This document shows positions 18,240-27,416 of a stretch of 64,000 bases of DNA, one piece after another. Origin of the DNA: CAVTWS01 sp963738445 (GTDB taxonomy: Bacteria > Actinomycetota > Acidimicrobiia > Acidimicrobiales > SHLQ01); contig CAVTWS010000010.1 of the NCBI GenBank assembly GCA_963738445.1, forward strand, positions 114,822 to 178,821, written 5' to 3'. Under the pieces are notes generated by a model, which saw only the letters and a list, made by a program, of their open reading frames with translations, was not told the DNA's origin and ran no database searches. How positions within the stretch are numbered: the stretch's first letter is position 1; every line of letters starts with the position of its first letter. The position numbers were made by a program, and so were the translations under genes.

Positions 18240-19442
18240 ATGACCGAAGCCGTCATCGTCGCCACCGCCCGCACCCCGATCGGTCGAGCTGCGAAGGGAT
18301 CGATGGTCGACGCCCGCCCCGACGATCTGTCCGGCTTCATCATCGCCGACCTGCTGGGCAAGGTGCCCGGCCTCGACCCCCGCGAGGTCGAAGACGTGAT
18401 CTGGGGTTGCGGGCAACCCGCCGGCGAGTCGGGATACAACATCGCCCGGGTAGCGGCGTTGCTGGCCGGCCTCGACGCCCCCGGCGTCACCGTCAACCGC
18501 TACTGCTCGTCTTCGCTCCAGGCGATCCGCCAGGCGGCTCACGCCATCAAGGCCGGCGAGCACGACATCATCGTGGCCGGGGGTGTCGAGACGGCGAGCC
18601 GCTTCGTGCACGGGATGGCCGACGGTGGCCCCAAGAACGAGAGGTTCGGTGATGCCCAGGCGCGCAGCGCGTCACGCACCGGCGAGGGCTCCGAAGCGTG
18701 GGGCCCCCTGACCGGCCTCCCCGACATCTACATCTCCATGGGTCAGACCGCCGAGAACGTGGCCCAGTACAAGAAGGTGAGCCGTCGACGGCAGGACGAG
18801 TTCGCCGCGCTGTCGCAGAACCGGGCCGAGGCCGCTCAGAAGCGCGGCTTCTTCGAGCGCGAGATCACGCCCTACACCCTTCCGGACGGCACCGTCGTCA
18901 GCACCGATGACGGTATCCGCGAGGGCACCACCGTCGAATCCCTCTCGGGCCTCCGGCCGGTCTTCCGACCCGACGGCACCGTCACGGCCGGCAACGCCTG
19001 CCCGCTCAACGACGGCGCCGCCGCCGTCATCGTCATGAGCGACACCCGGGCCAACGAGCTCGGGCTCGCCCCGCTCGCCCGGGTGGTCGCCACCGGTGTC
19101 ACCGCTCTGAACCCCGAGATCATGGGCCTCGGCCCCGTCGACGCGATCAAACTCGCGCTCAAACGAGCCGGCAAGACGGTGGCCGACATCGATCGGTTCG
19201 AGATCAACGAGGCGTTCGCCGCCCAGGTGGTTCCGAGCGCCGACGAGCTCGGCATCCCGCTCGACAAGCTCAACGTCAACGGCGGCGCCATCGCCCTCGG
19301 CCATCCCTTCGGCATGACCGGGGCCCGCATCATGACCACCCTCCTCAACGGCCTCGACGATGCCGACCTCGAGTGGGGCGTGGAGTCGATGTGCGTCGGC
19401 GGCGGCCAGGGCCTGGCCATGGTGGTCCAGCGCTTGCGCTGA
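18240..19442 (+). CDS. Acetyl-CoA acetyltransferase (thiolase)
   Basis: 400 residues. It has the nucleophile C89 in NRYCSSSLQAI, the GGAIALGHPFGMTGAR histidine motif, and the second active-site Cys in ESMCVGGGQG near the C-terminus. It cleaves 3-ketoacyl-CoA or condenses two acetyl-CoA; catabolic use fits its neighbours. It starts 54 bp after the amidohydrolase. An imperfect 48-bp palindrome lies 15 bp after the stop, in the convergent gap, and could end both transcripts. Confidence 0.93.
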   Translation: MTEAVIVATARTPIGRAAKGSMVDARPDDLSGFIIADLLGKVPGLDPREVEDVIWGCGQPAGESGYNIARVAALLAGLDAPGVTVNRYCSSSLQAIRQAAHAIKAGEHDIIVAGGVETASRFVHGMADGGPKNERFGDAQARSASRTGEGSEAWGPLTGLPDIYISMGQTAENVAQYKKVSRRRQDEFAALSQNRAEAAQKRGFFEREITPYTLPDGTVVSTDDGIREGTTVESLSGLRPVFRPDGTVTAGNACPLNDGAAAVIVMSDTRANELGLAPLARVVATGVTALNPEIMGLGPVDAIKLALKRAGKTVADIDRFEINEAFAAQVVPSADELGIPLDKLNVNGGAIALGHPFGMTGARIMTTLLNGLDDADLEWGVESMCVGGGQGLAMVVQRLR

Positions 19443-19457
19443 CCCGGGAAACGCTGC

Positions 19458-19505
19458 TTCTGGGAGACACAGTCGACGCTTACGCGACAGGTTGGTCTCC
19501 CAGAA
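19458..19505. repeat. 48-bp palindromic element, imperfect copy
   Basis: Outer arms TTCTGGGAGAC and GTCTCCCAGAA pair perfectly (11 bp). The right half is the same as that of the perfect 48-bp palindrome at 56846-56893 except for one base, while the left half has diverged. It lies between convergent genes, so it can serve as a terminator. It also supplies the last codons and stop of the minus-strand gene (LGDQPVA, then stop at 19480). Confidence 0.85.
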
Positions 19506-20217
19506 CGAGGGGGGTGTGGTCGAGGATGGACAGCTTCTGCCAGACCTTGGCCGACAAGGCCGTCGTCAGCTCCTGGATCTCGCGCACGGTTCCGAGCACG
19601 ACCGGGTCGCGGCTCTCCTGGGAGTGCAGGGCGGCGAGCTTGCCGGTGAGCGACAGCAGCTCGGAGCAGTAGTCGAGGTAGCGGGCCATTTCGGCCGGGC
19701 TCATGCTCCGCTCGGGCGACGACGCCGTCGGCCGGTACTCGGCCGCCAGGGTCTCGGGATCCTTGGTGAGCTGGTGCATGTCGATGACGTGGGCGAGGGA
19801 CCGGAGCTCGTGCAGGTCGGCCAACGCGTCGCGGCGACGCATCCGACCTTCGATGCCGAACAGGAACACGCCGGCGGCACCGACGAACACCAGATCCTGG
19901 AGCGCGCTCTCCACCACGTCGAGCCACTCATCGAGCCCATCCACCGAGGTTCGACCGGCGACGCTCGGTGCGGCCAGGGCGACGAGCACCAGGGCTGCGG
20001 CCACCACGACCACCACCGTCGACCGGACCCACCAGCGGGGGCGGATCAACCGTTCGAGCCGATCCGGCGCCTGCTCGGCGAGCAGGAGAAGGTCGCGCGT
20101 GAGGTGGTGCACGCCCCGCTCCGGGAACCGCTCGGCCACACGCGCCTCGAGGCGTCGAGCGGTGTCGGCGATCGCCGTCGGCTCGAGACGGGTCGAGCGC
20201 ACGCGGGTCAGGTCCAC
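19480..20217 (-). CDS. Two-helix membrane protein of unknown function
   Basis: 245 residues from GTG 20215-20217, which overlaps the stop of the PPOX gene by 10 bp. After a helical N-terminus come two membrane segments, about residues 52-74 (STVVVVVAAALVLVALAAP) and 93-112 (LVFVGAAGVFLFGI). A cytoplasmic helical domain follows, with RDALADLHELRSLAHVIDMHQLTKDPE and a conserved-looking ELTTALSAKVWQKLSIL. I do not recognise a named family. The last residues come from the palindromic repeat, so the natural end may have been altered by its insertion. Confidence 0.72.
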   Translation of the reverse strand: MDLTRVRSTRLEPTAIADTARRLEARVAERFPERGVHHLTRDLLLLAEQAPDRLERLIRPRWWVRSTVVVVVAAALVLVALAAPSVAGRTSVDGLDEWLDVVESALQDLVFVGAAGVFLFGIEGRMRRRDALADLHELRSLAHVIDMHQLTKDPETLAAEYRPTASSPERSMSPAEMARYLDYCSELLSLTGKLAALHSQESRDPVVLGTVREIQELTTALSAKVWQKLSILDHTPLVLGDQPVA

Positions 20218-20711
20218 CGCCAGCGCGTGGCGCGGGCCGCGAACTCCTCCTTGCGCTCGATCACGCCGAACCCGCGCTCGGGCGTCAGGACGAAGAACGG
20301 GTTGGTCCGCATGAAACCGGCCATCTCGTCCTCGCCTCCCGGATCTGCGTACTTGGCGACGACGGCGTCGACGGCGCGGTCGACCTCGGGTCCGGTGGCC
20401 TCCCGGGCCCGACCCTCGATCGACACCACCTCCACCGTGTCGTCGACCGTGACCACCATGGCCGGGTTGACGCGGAGGTTTCGCGCCTTTCGAGCCGTCG
20501 AGGCACACCCGAACGAGAACGAATCCGGATCGGGGAGCCACACCCCCCAGACGGGCATGGCGTGCGGGCGGGCGTCGAGGGAGGCGGTGACGACCCAGTA
20601 GTTGCGGCAGGCGACCAGACGTTCCTCGGCCCAGGCCCATGGGAGGAGACCGTCGGGTTCGTCCGGCACCCCGTACTCCGCCATGGCGGGACGCTCGCTG
20701 ATCGGTGGCAT
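20208..20711 (-). CDS. Pyridoxamine-phosphate-oxidase-fold (FDOR-like) flavin/F420 oxidoreductase
   Basis: 167 residues with a split-barrel fold signature: NYWVVTASLDARPHAMPVWGVWL, then STARKARNLRVNPAMVVTVDD and VVSIEGRA. This is the pattern of actinobacterial FDOR/PPOX proteins, many of which use F420. F420 use here is inferred from the family and the fbiAB genes in the window. It overlaps the downstream membrane protein and follows the amidohydrolase by 9 bp, so the three minus-strand genes form an operon. Confidence 0.8.
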   Translation of the reverse strand: MPPISERPAMAEYGVPDEPDGLLPWAWAEERLVACRNYWVVTASLDARPHAMPVWGVWLPDPDSFSFGCASTARKARNLRVNPAMVVTVDDTVEVVSIEGRAREATGPEVDRAVDAVVAKYADPGGEDEMAGFMRTNPFFVLTPERGFGVIERKEEFAARATRWRWT

Positions 20712-20720
20712 GGCGTGGTT

Positions 20721-21545
20721 CTACAACGTGTCGGCCCGCAAGGGCCAGAGGCGACGCGCCGTCGCGCCGAGGAAATCCACCCGCTCCGACGGATCGAGTA
20801 GGGCCGTGGCGTCGACGGCCGACCTGACCAGGTCTCCGTACGGGCGGTCGTGGGTCTGACTGAAGTCCGAACCCCACATCAGCCGCTCGGCTCCGAACCG
20901 GTCGGCGAGCCAGCGCACTGTCCGGGCCGGGTGAGCCACGGGCCCGAGCACATGCGATGTCACCTTCAGGCGGATGTTGGGCCGGCGCGTCAGCGGGACC
21001 AACGCCGCCCGGCCCTCGGGAGTGTCGAGCTCCACGAACCCGCAATGCTCCACCGTGACCGCGACGTCGACGCGGTCGGCGAGGTCCGCGACCGAGGCCA
21101 GGCCCGGAGGCAGAACGGTGGCGACGAGTTGCACGCCCCGCTCGACCGCGAGGTCCGCCACGGCGCGTCCGGACGGCGAGGTGAGCAGCGGCTCGGAGCG
21201 CGGAGGGATGTCGAACAACCTCAGACCCGAGGCTCCGGCGTCGATTGCGCCCTCCAGCTGATCGAGACCGGCGTCGGACCACGCGTCGACCACGACGACC
21301 GCATGAAACCGCTCCGGGCGAGCCGCCGCCGCGGCGAGGGCGTACCGGTTGTCGACGCCGTACGCCGCGACCGGTTGAACGAGCACGCCACCCACGACCC
21401 CCGCGACACGTTGCAGCTCCTCCAGCTCGTCGGCCGACACCGGGACTTCCAGGTACCAGGCACCGTTGGGCAGTTCGACCGGAGCCAACGGATACGCCGT
21501 GCGGTCGGGGCTGACGACGTGGAGGTGGGTGTCGACGATGACCAT
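20721..21545 (-). CDS. Amidohydrolase-2 family metal-dependent hydrolase
   Basis: 274 residues. The N-terminal VDTHLHVVSPD holds the HxH metal ligands. TVEHCGFVEL supplies a later His, and MWGSDFSQTHD near residue 230 holds the catalytic Asp. This is the TIM-barrel layout of lactonases and decarboxylases such as those acting on dicarboxylic or lactone substrates; the substrate is not predictable. It is the first gene of a three-gene minus-strand unit, just below a strong terminator. Confidence 0.85.
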   Translation of the reverse strand: MVIVDTHLHVVSPDRTAYPLAPVELPNGAWYLEVPVSADELEELQRVAGVVGGVLVQPVAAYGVDNRYALAAAAARPERFHAVVVVDAWSDAGLDQLEGAIDAGASGLRLFDIPPRSEPLLTSPSGRAVADLAVERGVQLVATVLPPGLASVADLADRVDVAVTVEHCGFVELDTPEGRAALVPLTRRPNIRLKVTSHVLGPVAHPARTVRWLADRFGAERLMWGSDFSQTHDRPYGDLVRSAVDATALLDPSERVDFLGATARRLWPLRADTL

Positions 21546-21594
21546 GGCGACCGCAGGTTAGGCATCAGGTCCGACCGGCGCCGAAAACGACGGC

Positions 21595-21635
21595 GGCCCC
21601 GGGGGACGGCGCGAACGCCGTCGACCCCCGGGGCC
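21595..21635 (-). terminator. Strong hairpin terminator
   Basis: GGCCCCGGGGG (21595-21605) and ACGGCG (21606-21611) pair with CGCCGT (21616-21621) and CCCCCGGGGCC (21625-21635) around a CGAA loop, with only a 3-nt bulge. No clear U-run follows. It lies between the antitoxin gene and the amidohydrolase, both on the minus strand. Confidence 0.75.
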
Positions 21636-21651
21636 TGCACATCAGGCTGCG

Positions 21652-21876
21652 TCAGGCCGGAGCCGAGCTGTCCTTGTCACCGTCGAGCTTGTCGACACCC
21701 TTGGCGACGGCATTGTCGAGCTTCTCGAGCTTCTCGGTGTACTTGCCGCCGGTCTTCTTGTCGACCATGTCGGTGGCCTTGTCGACTCCCGAGACGATCT
21801 TGTCGCCGGACTTGGCCGCCATGTCGGCCGCCTTGCCCGCCATCTTGTTCTTCTTGAACTTGTCCAACAGGCCCAT
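21652..21876 (-). CDS. Rv0909/MT0933-type antitoxin-like small protein
   Basis: 74 residues, Lys/Asp/Ala-rich and helical: MGLLDKFKKNKMAGKAADMA, then VDKKTGGKYTEKLEKLDNAV. The D-K-K-T-G-G-K-Y block is the hallmark of the MT0933 antitoxin family. AGGAGG-like sequence (gaggtccc) precedes the ATG. No toxin gene is visible on either side: downstream is a terminator and an amidohydrolase, upstream an intergenic stretch. It may be an orphan or have a housekeeping role, as many family members seem to. Confidence 0.75.
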   Translation of the reverse strand: MGLLDKFKKNKMAGKAADMAAKSGDKIVSGVDKATDMVDKKTGGKYTEKLEKLDNAVAKGVDKLDGDKDSSAPA

Positions 21877-22174
21877 CAGGGACCTCCTCTAACCTTCGTT
21901 CGACCGGGCCGGTGCTCCAATGGCACGGCTCAGCGGGCGCCATGATAACGAGCCCGGCCGCGGGAGAGCCGAAATCGCCCGACGTCACCGTGCCGGAATG
22001 CCCATTGTGACCAAACCGACATCTGGGCGACACTGTGCGTGCCCGCTCAGCGACCAGACTGTGCGTGCCCGGTGGGTCGGCAGACCGATCGGGGCAGTCG
22101 AGCGGGCGACAACGTTGGCAACGCTGTCACGTGCCCGGATCGATGGGCGGTCTCGTCAGAACTGAGGAACAACA
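21877..22174. other. Intergenic region between divergent genes
   Basis: 298 bp holding the promoters of the antitoxin gene (minus) and the exopolysaccharide locus (plus). A 14-bp direct repeat, ACTGTGCGTGCCCG, occurs at 22032 and 22058, 26 bp apart, which could be an operator pair. I see no credible gene in it. Confidence 0.55.
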
Positions 22175-22981
22175 ATGGACCTGTGGGAAATCGTGGTGGT
22201 CACCATCCGGCGGTGGAAGGTCACCCTGCCCGTTGCCGCGCTCGGACTGATCATCCTGCTGGTCGTGGCCAGCGGGGTGGCGCCGACCTGGAAGGCCAAG
22301 TCGGGCATCGGCTTCCTCAGCGGCAGCGGCACGCTCGAAGCCAGCGCCGAGGATGACAGCGTCTCGGTCGGCACCTTCGTGAACCCGCTGAGCGCCAGCG
22401 ACAGCCGCAACATCGCCCGCTACGCCCAGACCGCGGCCGCGTCGAAGCAGGCCCAGATCGCCCTCGGCAACGACGGCGTGTCGTCGAACTACGAAGTGCT
22501 CCTCGACAACTTCTATCCCGTGATCACCATCGAAGCCGAGGCCTCCACTCCCGAGGACGCCCTCGAGACGAACCAATACCTGTTCGAGCTCATCAGCAGC
22601 AACGTCGCCCGCTGGCAGCAGGACGCCGGCATCGAGGACGACAACGCGCTTCGTCAGCGGACCCAGCTCCTCTACGCCGACGAGGAAGCGAGCCAGGACA
22701 CCACGAACCGCACCAAGGTGCTGCTGCTCGGCACGGTCGCCCTGCTGATCACGGCCTGCGGGTCGGGCATCCTCGCTGACCTCATCGCCTACCGCCGCAA
22801 CCGCGGGTTGCCGCCTGCGGCGGCCACCACGGCCGCCCCCGGCGCGACCACGGTCCCCCAGGAGTGGGTGAACGCCGCCCAGCCCAGCCCGGCGATCTGG
22901 AACGAAGCCGACGAGGTGCTCACCGAACCCGGCGAACGGGTCGGGGCCGGCTCGGACCCCGCTCGGTGGGGCCGGCGCTGA
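22175..22981 (+). CDS. Wzz-like polysaccharide chain-length/export protein
   Basis: 268 residues from ATG 22175 with GAGGA upstream. A first membrane helix at about 17-34 (VTLPVAALGLIILLVVAS) is followed by an extracytoplasmic alpha/beta domain, and a second helix lies near 188-208 (VLLLGTVALLITACGSGILA). This two-helix layout is that of Wzz/PCP co-polymerases, which set polysaccharide length. The C-terminal 60 residues are Pro/Ala-rich and there is no kinase domain. It is the first gene of the exopolysaccharide locus. Confidence 0.72.
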   Translation: MDLWEIVVVTIRRWKVTLPVAALGLIILLVVASGVAPTWKAKSGIGFLSGSGTLEASAEDDSVSVGTFVNPLSASDSRNIARYAQTAAASKQAQIALGNDGVSSNYEVLLDNFYPVITIEAEASTPEDALETNQYLFELISSNVARWQQDAGIEDDNALRQRTQLLYADEEASQDTTNRTKVLLLGTVALLITACGSGILADLIAYRRNRGLPPAAATTAAPGATTVPQEWVNAAQPSPAIWNEADEVLTEPGERVGAGSDPARWGRR

Positions 22982-23019
22982 GCGCCGTCGATCCCATCGA
23001 CCGCTGAATCGACCGCAAC

Positions 23020-24640
23020 ATGACGGCGACCCTGGCCCCGAGCCGTTCCTCGGACCGGTCCTCCAACCTCGACAGCCGCCCGTCGTCCCGGGTCGCGCCG
23101 AAGCCGGCGGGCCGACCCTCGGTCCGACTCGACGCGGTCGACCTGCTGTCGCTGTACTTCGCGCTCGCTTTCATCGTCCCCGGCGATCGCGTGCTCGGCC
23201 CGCTCGGTTCGGCGGGTCGCCTCAGCTATGTGCTGGGCGTGGTGATGATGTTGATGTGGACCACCACGAAGCTGATCCACCATCCGCCCCGCGTCACGCG
23301 CCCCGGTCCAGCCCCAGAACCTGTTCTTCTGGCTCTACGGCCTGGCCCTGGTCATGTCGGGGTTCGTGGGGACGCTGCGGGGTATCAGCGGTCCGGAGAA
23401 CCAGCTCTTCCTCCTGAACATCTTCGTGTTCGCCAACATGTTCGGTGTCGCGTTGGTGGCCCGCGACGGCATCACCAGCATGCACCGGCTCCACATCCTG
23501 GTGCGGCGCATCGTGATCGTCAGCCTCTTCTCGACGACGTTGGCCGCCATCGAGTTCATCACCAACAACGACCTCTCCCTGAAGCTCAACCTGCCCGGCC
23601 TCACCCAGATCCCGCCGATCGCCCAGCGCAGCCGGTTCGGCGTGGTCCGGGTTCACGGCACCGCCTACCACGCCATCGAGCTGGGCGTCGTCCTGCCCAT
23701 GATCGCCGGCCTGGCGATCCATTGCGCTCTCCACGCCCGGTCGCACCTCGAACGGCGTTTCATGTGGACCGCGGCCGCCGCCAGCCTCGTCATCTCGACC
23801 TTCAGCTCGTCCCGCTCCCAGTTCATCGCCGTGGGCCTGGTGTTGCTGCCCATCTACCTGGCGTGGCGGGCCGGCTGGAAGCTCCTCGGCGTGGCCGGCT
23901 TCATCGCCGGGATCCCGGTCGTCAACATGATCGCTCCCGGGCTCCTGTCGGGCGTGCTGGGATTGTTCAGCGAGATCGGCAGCGATGACAGCGCGGCTGC
24001 TCGTACCGACGACTACCCGATCGCCTTCGGAGCCTGGCGGCGCTACCCGGTGTTCGGTCGGGGCCTCGGCACCTGGGGGCCGACCAACCTGGCCGACATC
24101 TCCAAACCCGGCCGCCTCCTGGACAACGGCTGGCTCGGCGAGCTGATCACCACCGGCGTGTTCGGAGTCGCCACCCTGGCGCTCCTGATGATCGGCACGA
24201 TGGCCATGGCGCGCCGCATCTACCGATGGGGCCGCACGAACGAGCAACGCCACCTGGCCCTGGTGCTGTTCGCCCTCGTGTTGACCAGCGCCGTCACCTT
24301 CCTGTTCTTCGACGGCTTCTACTACTCGCAGTACGTGGCCCTCATGTTCGGATCGATCGGCATGGTGGGCGCGCTGTGGCGTCTGGCGTCCGATCCCGAC
24401 GCGCCGGACGATCAACGGATCGATCCCGATGTCCTGCGGTTCCGACGCTCCACCCGGCGTTCGCCCTGGCGTTCATCGCTCGGCCCGGACCGCACGCTCG
24501 GCCCGGATCGCTGGGAATCGGTGGCGCTCCTCCCCGACGCCCACGCCGAGTTCTCAGAACGGCGCGAGCTCAGCCAGCGCCGGTGGCGCCAGGCGATGGA
24601 GCTCGACGCCGGCTACGAGGCGAGGGACCACCGGCCCTGA
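23020..24640 (+). CDS. O-antigen ligase/polymerase-like membrane protein (one frameshift)
   Basis: About 540 residues with ten or more hydrophobic segments. A one-base shift near 23305 separates VDLLSLYFALAFIVPGDRVLG and LSYVLGVVMMLMW from the remainder, QNLFFWLYGLALVMSGF onward. A large loop holds YHAIELGVVLPMIAGL, and FSSSRSQFIAVGLVLLP, YPVFGRGLGTWGP and DNGWLGELITTGVFG follow. This H-x-n-E...RG-G-x-G...N-x-L/W pattern is that of Wzy/WaaL-type proteins. It likely polymerises or ligates the repeat unit started by the sugar transferase at 27417. The last 90 residues are a charged cytoplasmic tail. Confidence 0.78.
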
Positions 24641-24708
24641 CCTCCTGGCGGCCCTCACCCGACCGCCAACCCTGACACTCCGGTCGCCAGCTGCTGTACT
24701 AACGGCCC

Positions 24709-27159
24709 ATGACCGACGTTCCTCCAGGCCACCTGTACCTCGGCGAGCAGGTCGACCCGACCACCCACTCCCGCTCCGGCACCACCGTGATGCTCGAGGC
24801 CTCCGACCTCACCACCCACGGGGTCATCGTCGGCATGACGGGGTCGGGCAAGACCGGTCTGGCGGTCGTCCTGATCGAGGAGGCCCTGCTCCAGGGCATC
24901 CCGGTGATCGCCATCGACCCCAAGGGCGACCTGGGCAACCTGGCACTGCGCTTCCCCGATCTCGCACCGTCGAGCTTCCGTCCCTGGGTCAACGAGGCCG
25001 ACGCCAGCCGTGAGGGCCGCACCCCCGACGAACACGCGGCGGCAGTCGCGGCCTCGTGGTCGGAGGGCCTCGCCTCGTGGGGCGTGACCGCCCAGCGTCT
25101 GACCGAGCTGAGCACGACCAGCCAGGTGACCATCTACACACCGGGGAGCACGGCCGGCGTTCCGATCGACCTCGTCGGCCGGCTCGATGCACCCGCCGGC
25201 GCGGCCGACGCGGAGGTCACCCAGGACGAGATCGAAGGATTCGCCTCGAGCCTGCTCGGCCTCGTCGGCATCGAGGCCGACCCGCTCTCGAGTCGCGAGC
25301 ACATCCTGATCAGCAACCTGATCCACCACGCGTGGAGCCAGGGCCAGAGCCTCGATCTGGCGGCGCTGGTGGGCCAGGTCCAGTCGCCGCCGATCCGCAA
25401 GCTCGGGGTGCTCGATCTGGAATCGTTCTTCCCGAAGGACGATCGCACCCAGCTCGCCCTCAAGCTGAACGGGCTGCTGGCGTCACCCAGCTTCGCCGCC
25501 TGGGCGCAGGGCGACCCACTCGACATCGACGCCTGGATGGACACCCGCGCCGGGGCCAAGGCCTCGGTGGTCTCCCTGTCGCACCTCTCCGACGAGGAGC
25601 GCCAGTTCGTGGCCACCTTGATCCTGTCGAAGATCGTCACCTGGTTCCGGCGCCAACCGGGAACGCCCGAGCTCCGCGCCCTCATCTACATGGACGAGGT
25701 CTTCGGCTTCGTTCCGCCGACGGCGGCACCGCCCACCAAGAAGCCGATCCTCACCATCATGAAGCAGGCTCGCGCCTTCGGGGTGGGCATGGTGCTGGCC
25801 ACCCAGAACCCCGTCGACGTCGACTACAAGGCCATCTCCAACGCAGGCACCTGGCTGGTGGGGCGGCTTCAGACGGAACGGGACAAGGCACGGTTGCTGG
25901 AGGGCATGTCGTCGGCGAGCGGCGCCGTGGACCTACCCCAGCTCGATGCCACGATCGGCGGGCTGGCCAAACGGGAGTTCGTCCTCCACCAGGCCAAACG
26001 GACCACGCCCGTGATCTTCGGGTCCCGCTGGGCCATGTCGTACCTGGCCGGCCCCCTCACCCGCGACCAGATCGCCCGCCTGACACCCGACCCTGCAACG
26101 CCGACCTCGCCGGCGGCCTCACCGGTGCCGTCCCCGCCCCCCACCGCCACCCCGACGGACCCGAGCGCGATCGCGGTACCCGCAGCACCGGCGCCCGCGG
26201 CGGCCGCGCCGGCCTCCCCCCTGGCCGCAGATGAGACCCCGCTCGCGCCACCCGTCGCCGACGGCGTGCCGGTCAGGTACGCGGATCCGTCGGCTCCCTG
26301 GTTGGCTGCGGCCGGTGGGTCTCCGACCGGCCGCCGGTACCGCGCCGCGCTCGTCGCCCGGATCGCCGTGACGTTCGACGAGACCGACCTCCGTCACACC
26401 GACGAGTACGAGCTCGTCCTCCACCCGCTGACCAACCCGGTCGACCCCGCGGCAGCGCTGGCGGTGGACTACGACGACCGTGATCTCATCGACGCTCCTC
26501 CCGCGGGTGCGGTGTACGTCCTGCCGACGGCTCCGCTCGACACCAAGGGCTATCTCACCGGCGCCCAGAAGGCCATCGCCGACCACGTGACCCGGACCCG
26601 CACCTTGGCCCTGTTCAGCAACCGCGACCTCAAGCTGGTGTCGCGTCCGGACGAAACCCGTCAGCAGTTCGAGGATCGCTGCGGGACCGCGGCCGACGAC
26701 GGCGCCGACGCTGACGCGGCCAAGATCCGCGCCGTGGTCGAGAAGAAGCTCGATCGCGTCCAGGACGCCATGAACAAGGCCGAGGACCGCCTCCGCGAGG
26801 TGAAGTCAGACGCCGAGGGTCGCCAACAGTCCGAGGTGTTGTCCCGAGCCGGTGACCTGCTCGGCGGGCTCCTCGGCGGCCGCGGCGGCACCCGGAGCAT
26901 CTTGGGCAAGCTGCGACGGGCGGCCGGAGACCGTCGGCAGTCGTCCAACGCAAGCGAGCGGGTCGCCTCGGCCGAACACCGTGTCGCCGAGAAGGTCGAC
27001 GAGCTCGAAGCCCTTCAGACCGAGCTCGAGGACACGTTGTTCGACATCCAGGCCGATTGGGATGGCAAAGCGACGAACATCGAAGACCTCACGATCGCCC
27101 TCGAGCGGACCGATGTGGACATCGCTGACTTCGGCGTGGTCTGGATACCGACCTCCTGA
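24709..27159 (+). CDS. HerA/DUF87-like P-loop ATPase
   Basis: 816 residues. Walker A GMTGSGKT is at 42-49, followed by IPVIAIDPKGDLGNLALRFP, which is HerA/FtsK-like. Walker B is in ALIYMDEVFGF near 324-334, and a sensor-like VLATQNPVDVDYKAISNAGTWLVGRL follows. Residues about 460-510 are a Pro/Ala linker, and the C-terminus is a long coiled coil (KIRAVVEKKLDRVQDAMNKAEDRLREVK; ASAEHRVAEKVDELEALQTELEDTLFDI). It resembles ring-forming DNA or polymer translocases. Its place between polymerase and sugar-transferase genes is unexplained; no NurA-like nuclease is nearby. Confidence 0.8.
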   Translation: MTDVPPGHLYLGEQVDPTTHSRSGTTVMLEASDLTTHGVIVGMTGSGKTGLAVVLIEEALLQGIPVIAIDPKGDLGNLALRFPDLAPSSFRPWVNEADASREGRTPDEHAAAVAASWSEGLASWGVTAQRLTELSTTSQVTIYTPGSTAGVPIDLVGRLDAPAGAADAEVTQDEIEGFASSLLGLVGIEADPLSSREHILISNLIHHAWSQGQSLDLAALVGQVQSPPIRKLGVLDLESFFPKDDRTQLALKLNGLLASPSFAAWAQGDPLDIDAWMDTRAGAKASVVSLSHLSDEERQFVATLILSKIVTWFRRQPGTPELRALIYMDEVFGFVPPTAAPPTKKPILTIMKQARAFGVGMVLATQNPVDVDYKAISNAGTWLVGRLQTERDKARLLEGMSSASGAVDLPQLDATIGGLAKREFVLHQAKRTTPVIFGSRWAMSYLAGPLTRDQIARLTPDPATPTSPAASPVPSPPPTATPTDPSAIAVPAAPAPAAAAPASPLAADETPLAPPVADGVPVRYADPSAPWLAAAGGSPTGRRYRAALVARIAVTFDETDLRHTDEYELVLHPLTNPVDPAAALAVDYDDRDLIDAPPAGAVYVLPTAPLDTKGYLTGAQKAIADHVTRTRTLALFSNRDLKLVSRPDETRQQFEDRCGTAADDGADADAAKIRAVVEKKLDRVQDAMNKAEDRLREVKSDAEGRQQSEVLSRAGDLLGGLLGGRGGTRSILGKLRRAAGDRRQSSNASERVASAEHRVAEKVDELEALQTELEDTLFDIQADWDGKATNIEDLTIALERTDVDIADFGVVWIPTS

Positions 27160-27416
27160 CGGCGTCGACGCCAGCTGCGGGATTCACCGACCGTTTCGGG
27201 GCCCCGGCCACGTTCCGTCACCATTTCTTCACAATTTGTGTGCCAAGTCGCCACACATCGAACACACGGTGCGTGGCATCATGTCCTGGCTTTCACACAC
27301 CGGGCGAAGAGGCTCAGGAGTGAGGCCGGGATTTGGGTAGGTCGGCCTACAGACGCGTTTCACACCCACCACATACGGTGGCGAGCACGCAACAGAGCGC
27401 GGGATACGAGACCAAC
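27160..27416 (+). promoter_or_regulatory. Leader/promoter region of the sugar-transferase gene
   Basis: 257 bp, less GC-rich than the genes around it (ccatttcttcacaatttgtg at 27221-27240). An inverted repeat with 6-bp arms, TGTGTG...CACACA, spans 27237-27257, and further CACACA-like motifs occur at 27271 and 27294. This may be a regulator-binding region. I see no coding sequence in it. Confidence 0.45.
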
